This document shows, one piece after another, positions 1 to 6,871 of a DNA stretch of 9,265 nt; the stretch's first letter is position 1, and each line of letters begins with the position of its first letter. The stretch spans positions 1 to 9,265 of the forward strand of contig JAJQET010000277.1 in assembly GCA_021201515.1 (NCBI GenBank), read 5' to 3'. The notes under the pieces are model-generated. The model worked only from the letters and a program-made list of their open reading frames with translations, had not been told where the DNA came from and did not search any database. This DNA comes from Clostridiales bacterium. GTDB taxonomy: Bacteria > Bacillota > Clostridia > Oscillospirales > Oscillospiraceae. The position numbers were made by a program, and so were the translations under genes.

Positions 1-1438
1 CCTGCTGCTTGGTGACCTTGGTCACCATGGCGTCCCCCTGCTCCTCCAGCCAGGTCACCATGGCGTGAGCGTCCTGGTCAAAGTCGTGCTGGGGGAAGGA
101 GCGGATCTGCTCCTGATAGTCGCGTTGCAGCTCCTCCATGGCCGTCAGCATGGTGTTCCGGGTCAGGTCCAAATCCACCAGCACCGCGGGGATCACCTTG
201 GGGACGTTGGATTTGCGCTGGATGTCTCGCTCGTATTTGGCGGTGTCCTTCTCCACCCGTTTCAGTTCCCTGGCGTTGTTGGGGATGCCCCTGGTGTACC
301 GTTTCAGGGAGTAGGCCATGGTGGAGGCAAAGGTGTGGGCGGCGGAGTCCTTAATGGTGGGCAGGGGGTCGATGGAGGCGGCCACCGCCTTGCTCATCTC
401 ATCCACAGCCTTCTTACAGGCCGCCGTGTCCAGCGTATCCGCCCGGAAGAGGGGCAGATGCTGTTCCAGCAGATTCAGCACCGCCTGCTTCTTGGGGAGG
501 TAGCCCTCCGCGCTGTGGCGCATGGCCTGGGAGACCGCCTGCACCAGCTCGCCGGAGTAATCCTCATTGGCGGCAGAGCGCAGCGTCCGGTTCCAGCCCG
601 CCACATCCTCCGGGGTGAAGGCGGGCACGCCGCCGTTTAGCTGGGCGTGGGCGATGGCGTAATAGTCCGGCTCCTCCCGGCTGACCGCCTCCTGGAGCAG
701 CTGCTCCAGCTGGCCCACCGTGTCAGGGTGGCCGTTTTTCAGCCGCTCCACCGCCGCCGCGTCCGGCAGCAGGTAGGGGTTCTTTGCGCCGTCCACCCGC
801 TCTTTCAGGTATTTGACTTCCTCCTCCAGTAGGGCGGAGTCCTGCTTCTTGGCGGCCACCGCCACCTGCTCGCAGGAGAAGACGGCAGACTCCGCATAGT
901 CTCTGGCGTTGCGGTAGTCCACCCGCAGCCTGCTGCCGATGGGCACCAGTTTGGTCAGGACGGAGACGATCCGGTCCACCTCTCCGGCGGGGATGCCGGC
1001 GGCCTTCATGGCCCCGCTGAGCTGCTTCGTCTTGCCCTCAAAGTTCTTTTTGCCGTGCTTGTGGGCCGTCTTGCCGTTGATTAAGGTGGCCTCGGTCATC
1101 TGCTTGCCGATGCGCATGATGGGGTCCAGGCTGCTCAGCGGGTCCTGATAAATCATGGACAGGCGGTTGCCCCGCAGCTCATTGAACTCCTCCTCGGACA
1201 GCTTCAGCAAATCCATGCCGTCATAGATGATTTCGCCGCCCTCGATGATGCTGTTCTTGGCCAGGATGCCCAGGATGGCCTTGGCCGTCACCGACTTGCC
1301 GGAGCCGGACTCGCCCACGATGGCCAGGGTCTCGCCCTTGTTGACGCTGAAGCTGATGTCCCGCACGGCCTTCACCGTGCCGCTGTTGGTGCGGAAGGAA
1401 ATGCGCAGGTTGCGCACGTCTAAAATTTTCTGTGCCAT
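1..1438 (-). CDS. oppD: Oligopeptide ABC transporter ATP-binding protein OppD, with large internal insertion; C-terminus beyond window edge
   Basis: This is the cytoplasmic ATPase that would drive peptide import with the OppB/OppC permeases. The start is the ATG at 1436-1438, preceded by GGGAGG (1447-1452) with an 8-nt spacer, 14 nt after the oppC stop. The visible 479 codons contain no stop. Residues 1-117 are a standard ABC N-terminal half: Walker A GESGSGKS at 42-49 and a Q-loop in MIYQDPLSSLDP (Gln98). OppD proteins normally reach the LSGG signature about 60-70 residues after the Q-loop. Here, after a partly familiar helical stretch ending AAGIP (about 146-150), there are more than 300 residues of charged, apparently helical sequence that I do not recognise. 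Signature, Walker B and H-loop must lie beyond the left edge if the protein is functional. Family assignment is firm from the N-terminus and operon. The role of the insertion is unknown. Dpp/App-type naming is equally possible. Confidence 0.85.
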   Translation of the reverse strand, partial: MAQKILDVRNLRISFRTNSGTVKAVRDISFSVNKGETLAIVGESGSGKSVTAKAILGILAKNSIIEGGEIIYDGMDLLKLSEEEFNELRGNRLSMIYQDPLSSLDPIMRIGKQMTEATLINGKTAHKHGKKNFEGKTKQLSGAMKAAGIPAGEVDRIVSVLTKLVPIGSRLRVDYRNARDYAESAVFSCEQVAVAAKKQDSALLEEEVKYLKERVDGAKNPYLLPDAAAVERLKNGHPDTVGQLEQLLQEAVSREEPDYYAIAHAQLNGGVPAFTPEDVAGWNRTLRSAANEDYSGELVQAVSQAMRHSAEGYLPKKQAVLNLLEQHLPLFRADTLDTAACKKAVDEMSKAVAASIDPLPTIKDSAAHTFASTMAYSLKRYTRGIPNNARELKRVEKDTAKYERDIQRKSNVPKVIPAVLVDLDLTRNTMLTAMEELQRDYQEQIRSFPQHDFDQDAHAMVTWLEEQGDAMVTKVTKQQ

Positions 1439-1452
1439 GTCCTCAGCCTCCC

Positions 1453-2945
1453 TTATTCATCTGCGCCCCGGAGGGACGGGTTGAAGGCATCCCGCAGGCC
1501 GTTGCCAAAGATGTTGAAGCAAATCAGCAGGATGGAAATGAACGCGGCCGGGAAGAAGATGCAGTGGGGATAGGTGGACAGGGTGGACTGGCCGTTGTTC
1601 AGCATGGTGCCCACGCTGGTCAGGGTGCTGGACTGCAAATTGACGATGCCCAGATAGGTCATATTCGCCTCGGTGAAGATGACGCTGGGGATGGACAGGA
1701 CGGAGGTGTGATGATGAATCCGGCGGCGTTGGGCAGGATGTGCCGGAAGATGAGCCGGCTGTCCCTGGCCCCCAGGGTGCGGGCCGCCAGGACGTACTCC
1801 TGCCCCTTAAATCGGTAGAACTGGGCACGGACCGTTGAGGACGTGCCAATCCAGTTGAAGAAGATGAAGCAGAAGAACAGCGTCACCACAGGCCCCACCT
1901 TCTGGGCAAAGTAGATCTGGAACAGGGACATGAACACCACGGTGGGCACCTCGTACAGGATGTCCTTAATCCGCTCCATCAGCAGGTCGAAGGTGCCGCC
2001 ATAATAGCCCTCCAGAGAGCCGATGACAATGCCAATCACCAGGGACACCGACGCCACCAGCACGCTCAGCACCAGGGACAGCCGGGCGCCCAGGGCCAGG
2101 CGGGCGCAGATGTCATAGCCGAAGTTGTCCGCACCGAAGATGAAGGAGGCGTAGACGCCGTGCTGGTAATAGTACCACTCAGAGTACAGCACACGGCACT
2201 GGTACTGATTGCCGTTCATCTTGCTGACGTAGTAGGCGTAGCCGTCCTCGCTGTCCTCATCGGTGAGGTAGATGTTTTGCAGGTTGCCGTCCGAATCCCG
2301 CTGGGCCACGCCCTTGGAGTTGTGGAGGTACCAGGCGTTGGGGTCGTTCTTATAGGCCTGATTCTCCACCTGGTCGGTGTCCACCACGGGGTAGAACAGC
2401 TGGATGCCCGTCTCCTCCTCGTAGGCCAGGGCGGCCTCGTATTCGGAGGTGGTCAGCAGCACCGTCACATAGCCCACCTTGGCGTAGGAGTCCAGCCGGA
2501 CGTCATAGTAGGTGACCTCCCGGCCCGCGTCCACGGTGGCGGTGTAAACATCGTACACCTCCACGATGGCGCCGGGGATGGCGCTGTAATAGTCATAGGT
2601 CTGCTGGTTCATGGTCTGGTCGGAGCAGCCGTCCCAGAACTCGATGCCCAGATCCACAAACAGCTCGTTCTTGGGCAGGGAGTAGGAGTAGTACCCGTCA
2701 TAGCTGTTGGCCCCGTAGGGGGAGATGATGGGGGCGATGATGGCGTAGAGGGCCAGAATCACAATGATGACGGCGCAGATGACGCTGCCCCGGTTCCGGC
2801 TGAACCGGTGGAGGGCGTCCCGGAAGAAGCCCACAGGCTTGGTCTCCAGCTTTTTGTCGTGGAGGCGCTCCTGGTCCTGGACCAGGACGAAGCCGCTATC
2901 GTCCATGTCCATATAGGGCTCAAATTGCTCTGGTCTATAGCTCAT
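1453..2945 (-). pseudogene. oppC: Oligopeptide ABC transporter permease OppC, interrupted by a one-base frameshift
   Basis: Inner-membrane channel subunit (BPD_transp_1 family) that pairs with OppB. It starts at ATG 2943-2945 with GGAGGAGG (2954-2961) 8 nt upstream, and overlaps the end of oppB by 11 bp. Residues 1-55 are cytoplasmic and TM1 is about 55-77. An atypical extracytoplasmic segment of about 190 residues follows, then FGADNFGYD (about 270-278, matching the family's FGTDxxGRD), more membrane helices, and the EAA coupling loop at about 378-410 ending HILPNAAGF. At about 1707-1709 the frame shifts: the minus strand reads ACACC where ACCACC would keep the frame. As read, the protein ends at 428 residues after a nonsense tail (stop 1659-1661). 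Adding one base restores TTSVLSIPSVIFTEAN and the C-terminal segment ending NGLRDAFNPSLRGADE, giving 497 residues with a stop at 1453-1455. It is either a real recent mutation or a sequencing error. The intact downstream frame and start signal of oppD favour a recent or technical cause. Confidence 0.88.
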
Positions 2946-3903
2946 TGTTCTTGCCTCCTCCCATACGGATTCTGGGGTCGATCAGGCCGTAGCTCAGGTC
3001 AAACAGCAGCTCGGACACCAGGCCAATGGCCACGTAGAACATACTGATGCACATAAACACGGAGTAGTCCTTCAGGTTGATGGACTGGAGATAGGTCTTG
3101 CCGATGCCCGGCACGGAGAAGATCTGCTCGATGATCATGGAGCCGGAGACCACATAGATCACGTCCGCCATAAAGGTGGGCAGCAGCGGCACCATGGAGT
3201 TGCGCAGGGCGTGGCGGATGGTGGCCTGGCGGTAGCTCAGGCCCTTGGTGCGGGCCAGCAGCATATAGTCGCTGGTCAGGGTCTCCGTCAGCTCCGCCCG
3301 CACCAGACGCATATCTCCGGCGATGGTGCCGAAGCTCATGGCCAGGATGGGCATGACCGCTGACCGGAGCATGGACAGGGAGAAGTAATCCGTGCCCCCG
3401 TTCATAACCAGGGGGAACCACCCCAGCTTGAAGCCCACATAGTATTGCAGCAGGAAGGCGTATACGAAGGCGGGCACAGAGATGAAGAACATGATGAACA
3501 CGTTCAGCACCTGGTCCTGCCACTTGTTTTTGAAGATAGCGGCGACAATGCCGAAGATGACGCCCAGCGGGATGGAAATGACGATGGACACCACGTTGAT
3601 ATAGACGGTGGCCGGCAGCTTGCCGGCCAGGTACTCGGTCACGTCCTGGAGATAGGTGCCCACGGTGGTGCAGAAGCCCCAGTTCCACTCGGTGAACACG
3701 TTTTTCAGGAAGATGCCGTACTGCACCATAATCGGTTTGTTATAGCCCCAGGCCTCCCGCATATCCTTCACGGCCTGGTCATATCCGCCCTGGACGGCCT
3801 GCACCTGGTTGGGCAGCATACGGATCAGCACAAACAGCATGGTCATGATGATAAACCCGCTGACCAGCATCAGGGCGATTCTTTTCGCGATATATTTTGC
3901 CAT
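2935..3903 (-). CDS. oppB: Oligopeptide ABC transporter permease OppB
   Basis: Integral membrane permease (BPD_transp_1 family) that forms half of the peptide channel with OppC. It has 322 residues, the usual family length. TM1 is near 8-29. A short extracytoplasmic region follows (about 30-95), then membrane helices near 98-124, 132-155, 181-197, 243-260 and 283-303. The EAA coupling loop that docks on the ATPase is at about 206-240, with the core SDYMLLARTKGLS. The C-terminal GSMIIEQIFSVPGIGKTY and LIDPRIRMG motifs are typical of OppB/DppB. The start at 3901-3903 is preceded by AAAGGGGAG (3908-3916), a slightly close but good ribosome binding site. Its tail overlaps the oppC start by 11 bp, which suggests translational coupling. 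It is separated from oppA by 143 bp containing a strong hairpin, so it may be expressed at a lower level than oppA. Confidence 0.95.
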   Translation of the reverse strand: MAKYIAKRIALMLVSGFIIMTMLFVLIRMLPNQVQAVQGGYDQAVKDMREAWGYNKPIMVQYGIFLKNVFTEWNWGFCTTVGTYLQDVTEYLAGKLPATVYINVVSIVISIPLGVIFGIVAAIFKNKWQDQVLNVFIMFFISVPAFVYAFLLQYYVGFKLGWFPLVMNGGTDYFSLSMLRSAVMPILAMSFGTIAGDMRLVRAELTETLTSDYMLLARTKGLSYRQATIRHALRNSMVPLLPTFMADVIYVVSGSMIIEQIFSVPGIGKTYLQSINLKDYSVFMCISMFYVAIGLVSELLFDLSYGLIDPRIRMGGGKNNEL

Positions 3904-3943
3904 GGTTCTCCCCTTTCACGAGGGCTGACACGCCTTGCCTTCA

Positions 3944-3980
3944 CGGGCCGCAGACTCCGTTCCTCAAATTTCGCGGCCCG
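3944..3980 (-). repeat. Inverted repeat between oppA and oppB
   Basis: An 8-bp perfect inverted repeat, CGGGCCGC (3944-3951) and GCGGCCCG (3973-3980), with a 21-nt loop. It follows the stronger hairpin at 3990-4020 in the oppA-to-oppB direction, so the oppA 3' region would carry two consecutive stem-loops. No U-run follows it, so it is not a terminator by itself. A role in mRNA stabilisation or processing is inference. Confidence 0.5.
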
Positions 3981-3989
3981 AATACGAAA

Positions 3990-4020
3990 CGGGCGGGGGC
4001 AGGAAGCCTGCCCCCGCCCG
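3990..4020 (-). terminator. Strong hairpin after oppA, probable leaky terminator or 3'-end stabiliser
   Basis: A perfect 14-bp GC-rich stem (3990-4003 paired with 4007-4020) around a 3-nt loop, starting 26 nt after the oppA stop. In the minus direction it is followed by TTTCGTATT, a weak U-tract. On the plus strand CCTGTTTTGTT follows, but no plus-strand gene lies to its left. A partial terminator here would give more binding protein than membrane subunits, a known arrangement in binding-protein-dependent importers. The leakiness is inferred. Confidence 0.7.
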
Positions 4021-4046
4021 CCTGTTTTGTTACAGCAAGGTGACGA

Positions 4047-6377
4047 TTAGTAAGTCAGCTGGTTGTTCTGCGAGGCGCAGTATTCCGCCCACTCGTCGTC
4101 GTCCATCGTGTAGGTCATCAGACGGAGGCCGCCGAAGCCCACCAGGGAGTTGACATAGGTGTCGGAGCCAAGGACAATGCGCTGAGAGTACATGACAGCC
4201 TCGTTCAGATAGGCCAGAGGCGCCATGCCGTAATACTCCAGAATGCCCTTCTCCATGCCGGCCAGGATCTGGTTGCGGGTGTCAGAATCGGCGGTGGCAT
4301 AGGTGCCCTCCACCAGCTCCTTGTACCAGTCATAGGCGCTCATGGTCAGCTCCTCACCGTTGACGGTGATGGTGATCTGCTCAGTGGTGCCGTCATAGCC
4401 GTAGACCAGGTTGTAGGCGGGGTCCACATAGCACTGCATCATGGCGTAGGGGTTCATGTCCTCGCCGCCCCAGGCGGTGAAGGCGATGTCGCACAGACCG
4501 GCCATGCAGTTGTTGTAATAGTCCTCATCCACCAGCAGGTTGATGGTGACCTTGCCCTCCAGGGAGGTTCCCTCGGTGGCGGCTTCAATGGAGGACTGGA
4601 GGAAGTTGACGCGGTTCTGGTTGTTCTCGGTGTCGGAATAGACGTGATAATCCAGCTCGATGCGGTCGCCCTCGCTCATCAGGCCGGACTCGATGGCCTG
4701 GTTATAGGCGGACTCGAACAGGGCGGCGGCGGCTTCCTTATCATAGCCGGTGATCTGGCTCTCCTCGGTGACGCCGTACAGCTCGCACAGGGCCTCAATG
4801 GCATACTCGCTGTTGCGGTACAGCTCGCCGGTGTTGGGGTCGCAGACGTACACATAGTCGATCAGGCCATAGCCCGCGTCAGAGCCAGCCAGGCACTGGG
4901 TGACGAAGGACTGACGGTCCAGGGACAGGGAGATGGCCTCACGGAAGTCCTTGATGGACAGGATGGAGTGGTTCACGCCGTCGGCGTCCTCAGTCTTCAG
5001 GCTCTCCTCATCGGTGTTGAAGGTGAACACATAGGCGAAGGTGGTGGGGGCGTAATAGATGTAGTCGCTGTTGGCATAGGTCTCCATATCGGTGGTGCCA
5101 ACGCTGTACTCATCCAGGTTGCCCTGGAGGAACAGGGACAGGCTGGTGGCAGGCTCGTCGATGTACTGCACATAGATGTCGGTGGTCATGTACTGACCCT
5201 CGTGGTTGCCGTCGGTGTAGCCGTACCAGTTCTCGTTCTTGGTCAGCTTCATCTCCTTGTCCGCCTGATAGGACTCGATCTTATAGGGGCCATAGGACAT
5301 ATAGCTGTCGGCGGTGGTGCCGTAGGAGGACTTCACGATGTCGCCGGTCTGGGTCTTGCAGGCCTCATACAGCTCCTCATACACCAGGCCGATCTGCATG
5401 GAGTAGCAGACATAGAACTGGGTGGTGGGGTTGGTGAGAATGAAGGTCAGGGAGTAGTCGTCATTCTTGATGACGCCCACTTCGTCCCAGGTAGCGGCTT
5501 CCAGGGCCTCGCCCACATAGACGTAGTCGGGGAGGTAGTCGGCGTAGTAGTTCACCATGTAGTCATAGACCTCGGCGGCGGAGATATAGTCGCCGTCCTC
5601 GCCCTCTTCCACGGCCTCGTCGCGGATCAGGGTCTCGTCGGTGATGTCCACAACGGTGTCGCCTTCGTCAGAGATGATGCCCCAGAAGTTGTAGATGTCC
5701 ACACCGAAGTTGGTGTAGCCGTCGGCCTCGGCCTCTTCCACGGTGGAGTAGCCCAAGTCAGCCAGGGTGGTGGTGTAGCCGATGGACTTGTCGCTGTTGT
5801 AGTAGTTGTAGGCGTTGGCCAGACCCACGGTGCCCTCATAGAAGGAGGAGGCGCGGTAGTTCTTCATCTCAGGGTTCAGGAACTGCTGCAGGGTGTAGAT
5901 ATAGTCATCAGCGGTGATGGGGGTGCCGTCCTCCCAGCACATGGCCTCATTCAGGGTGATGGTCCAGGCATAGCCCTCGGTGGCGTCGGCGGGGATGCCG
6001 TAGGTCTCGTTGCCGGCGTAGTCGGCGGTGACGTCCTCAGGCATGGCGGAGGCCGCCTCACAGACGATGTCATAGCCGTCCGCGGCGTCGTTCATGACAA
6101 AGTCATAGAAGTAGACCATGGTGTAGCCCTGGACGTCGCCCTCGACCTCATTCTGCCAGTCCGTGGGGGACCAGGTGGAGGGGGCGCTGGTGGAGTAGCT
6201 GTAGGTGTAGGTGCTGTCGCTGGTTTCGGCGTCGGCGCCGCTGGTGTCGGAGCTGTCTCCACTGGAGGAGCTGCCCCCGCTGGTGGTGCCGCTGTCGCTG
6301 CTGCCGCCGCAGGCCGCCAGGCTAAACACCATGGCCAGCGCCAGCATCAGAGCGAGCATCCTTTTCATTTTCTTCAT
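4047..6377 (-). CDS. oppA: Oligopeptide ABC transporter substrate-binding lipoprotein OppA
   Basis: Extracellular peptide-binding protein (SBP_bac_5 family) that hands peptides to OppB/OppC. The product is 776 residues. It opens with a lipoprotein signal peptide: MKKMKR, a hydrophobic core, then lipobox LAAC with Cys23 as the predicted lipidated residue. A Gly/Ser/Asp/Thr-rich linker runs to about residue 50. The N-terminal lobe contains AWTITLNEAMCWEDGTPITADDY, the usual family signature region (here split: AWTITLNEAMC, then WEDGTPITADDY). Later segments such as SIKDFREAISLSLDRQ and APLAYLNEAV fit the family's second lobe and C-terminus. It is acidic and rich in Tyr/Asp/Glu. At 776 residues it is well above the roughly 540 of E. 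coli OppA, which implies insertions. The start at 6375-6377 is chosen because AAGGAG (6387-6392) sits 9 nt upstream and the signal peptide begins there. An in-frame ATG at 6434 would add 19 residues before the signal and has no binding site. Confidence 0.95.
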   Translation of the reverse strand: MKKMKRMLALMLALAMVFSLAACGGSSDSGTTSGGSSSSGDSSDTSGADAETSDSTYTYSYSTSAPSTWSPTDWQNEVEGDVQGYTMVYFYDFVMNDAADGYDIVCEAASAMPEDVTADYAGNETYGIPADATEGYAWTITLNEAMCWEDGTPITADDYIYTLQQFLNPEMKNYRASSFYEGTVGLANAYNYYNSDKSIGYTTTLADLGYSTVEEAEADGYTNFGVDIYNFWGIISDEGDTVVDITDETLIRDEAVEEGEDGDYISAAEVYDYMVNYYADYLPDYVYVGEALEAATWDEVGVIKNDDYSLTFILTNPTTQFYVCYSMQIGLVYEELYEACKTQTGDIVKSSYGTTADSYMSYGPYKIESYQADKEMKLTKNENWYGYTDGNHEGQYMTTDIYVQYIDEPATSLSLFLQGNLDEYSVGTTDMETYANSDYIYYAPTTFAYVFTFNTDEESLKTEDADGVNHSILSIKDFREAISLSLDRQSFVTQCLAGSDAGYGLIDYVYVCDPNTGELYRNSEYAIEALCELYGVTEESQITGYDKEAAAALFESAYNQAIESGLMSEGDRIELDYHVYSDTENNQNRVNFLQSSIEAATEGTSLEGKVTINLLVDEDYYNNCMAGLCDIAFTAWGGEDMNPYAMMQCYVDPAYNLVYGYDGTTEQITITVNGEELTMSAYDWYKELVEGTYATADSDTRNQILAGMEKGILEYYGMAPLAYLNEAVMYSQRIVLGSDTYVNSLVGFGGLRLMTYTMDDDEWAEYCASQNNQLTY

Positions 6378-6386
6378 TGCTGATGA

Positions 6387-6392
6387 CTCCTT
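6387..6392 (-). promoter_or_regulatory. Ribosome binding site that fixes the oppA start
   Basis: AAGGAG on the minus strand, 9 nt before the ATG at 6375-6377. It selects this start, directly in front of the lipoprotein signal peptide, over the in-frame upstream ATG at 6434. Confidence 0.85.
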
Positions 6393-6434
6393 TTCTTTAT
6401 TTGGAATCCACCCCTGTTCGCGCAGAAACTCCAT

Positions 6435-6536
6435 TCAAACTGCGGTATGCCTCCCTGCCTGGGGGAACCCCCAGGCAGGGAAATGCGTATACGCATTTCC
6501 CTCGCGCGTCCGCTGCAAAGCGAGAATCAATTCCAT
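6435..6536 (-). CDS. Possible 33-codon leader ORF upstream of oppA
   Basis: A short open frame starts at ATG 6534-6536 (MELILALQRTREG...) and stops at TGA 6435-6437, 57 nt before the oppA start. The last base of the -10 box is at 6544, so the predicted transcription start (about 6536-6538) falls at or within two bases of this ATG. If translated, it would be leaderless. It runs through the 26-bp palindrome and the neighbouring hairpin, so ribosomes on it could change how the leader folds. The coding evidence is weak: no ribosome binding site, and no known family recognised. It could be chance. Confidence 0.2.
   Translation of the reverse strand: MELILALQRTREGNAYTHFPAWGFPQAGRHTAV
6453..6480 (-). 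repeat. 13-bp-stem hairpin in the oppA leader
   Basis: Perfect inverted repeat, CCCTGCCTGGGGG (6453-6465) and CCCCCAGGCAGGG (6468-6480), with only AA between, so the innermost pairs would open into a small loop. It lies in the predicted 5' untranslated region of oppA, about 75 nt before the start codon. Its outer arm shares bases 6477-6480 with the adjacent palindrome. There is no U-tract, so it is not an intrinsic terminator. Confidence 0.85.
6477..6502. repeat. 26-bp perfect palindrome upstream of oppA
   Basis: Two 13-base arms, AGGGAAATGCGTA (6477-6489) and TACGCATTTCCCT (6490-6502), with no spacer. It lies about 35-60 nt downstream of the predicted transcription start. It could be a dimeric-protein operator acting as a roadblock, an RNA cruciform or hairpin element, or part of a dispersed palindromic repeat. 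It overlaps the 6453-6480 hairpin by four bases, so both cannot be fully paired at once. Confidence 0.85.
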
Positions 6537-6543
6537 GTACTTT

Positions 6544-6571
6544 ATTATACTACCCCGTTACCATTTGTCAA
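6544..6571 (-). promoter_or_regulatory. Consensus sigma-70/sigma-A promoter for oppA
   Basis: On the minus strand the -35 box is TTGACA (6571-6566) and the -10 box is TATAAT (6549-6544). Both match consensus exactly, with a 16-bp spacer. Transcription should start near 6537, giving oppA a leader of about 160 nt. Such a strong core promoter suggests high basal expression, with control exerted by a repressor or by the leader. Confidence 0.85.
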
Positions 6572-6581
6572 GGTTAAATTG

Positions 6582-6661
6582 CATTTTTGGCTTTTTCCCC
6601 TTGCAGAATGTCATTTTTGGGGCCGGAGCCGTCTTTTTTACCCGAACGGGAACATTTTTGG
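6582..6661 (-). promoter_or_regulatory. Three CCAAAAATG direct repeats upstream of the oppA promoter
   Basis: The plus strand reads CATTTTTGG at 6582-6590, 6612-6620 and 6653-6661 (CCAAAAATG on the minus strand). The nearest ends 10 bp upstream of the -35 box. Centre spacings of 30 and 41 bp are close to three and four helical turns, so the copies face the same side of the DNA. A weaker copy, CATTTTTGT, is at 6819-6827. They could be activator sites or A-tract UP/curvature elements. The function is inferred. Confidence 0.45.
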
Positions 6662-6847
6662 CCGCTTCTGGCCCCGGCGCCGCCTTCTGCCCCCGGAGCG
6701 GAGCCGGCTTGCAAAGCGTTCCGCCGACGGCGGACACAATCTCTGAAATGCGGACAGTCCCCTTGTTCTTTTTGGCAAAGTCCGTCAGGTTTTTCCCATT
6801 CTTTTGCTGTTTTTTTCGCATTTTTGTTCACATCTTTGTAACAAGTT

Positions 6848-6871
6848 CAGGGGCCGCGAAAGCGGCCCCTG
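6848..6871 (-). terminator. Hairpin after the two-component operon, probable terminator
   Basis: A perfect 10-bp stem, CAGGGGCCGC (6848-6857) and GCGGCCCCTG (6862-6871), with a 4-nt loop, about 30 nt after the kinase stop. In the minus direction it is followed by AACTTGTTAC, a poor U-tract. In the plus direction a T6 run follows at 6878-6883, but no plus-strand gene precedes it. It most likely ends the kinase transcript and insulates the oppA promoter region. Confidence 0.6.

Noticed and set aside
1007..1021. LSGAM in OppD (residues 140-144) as the ABC signature motif
   Set aside because: It resembles LSGGM but lacks the second Gly and the following RQR. It is not followed by a Walker B motif, and it sits where the family's helical segment before AGIP would be.
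1457..1849. Minus-strand frame overlapping the oppC C-terminus
   Set aside because: Its translation is Pro/Arg/His/Ser-rich with no motif, whereas the other two minus frames together give a recognisable permease.
3990..4020. Hairpin read as a terminator for plus-strand transcription
   Set aside because: The T-run is slightly better on the plus strand, but no plus-strand gene lies to its left. The oppA stop 26 nt away on the minus strand gives a clear context.
4644..6383. Long plus-strand open frame opposite oppA, and similar ones at 65-640, 2160-3047 and 6211-8298
   Set aside because: These are antisense to firmly identified genes. Their Gly/Val/His/Leu-rich composition is typical of the complementary strand of GC-rich coding DNA, with no family motifs and no ribosome binding sites.
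6378..6434. Upstream ATG at 6434 as the oppA start
   Set aside because: It would put 19 charged residues before a clear lipoprotein signal peptide and has no ribosome binding site. The ATG at 6377 has AAGGAG at ideal spacing.
6558..6831. Small minus-strand open frames of 85-87 codons
   Set aside because: No ribosome binding site, low-complexity Lys/Pro/Ala-rich translation, and both run up to or across the consensus oppA promoter. Best read as non-coding.
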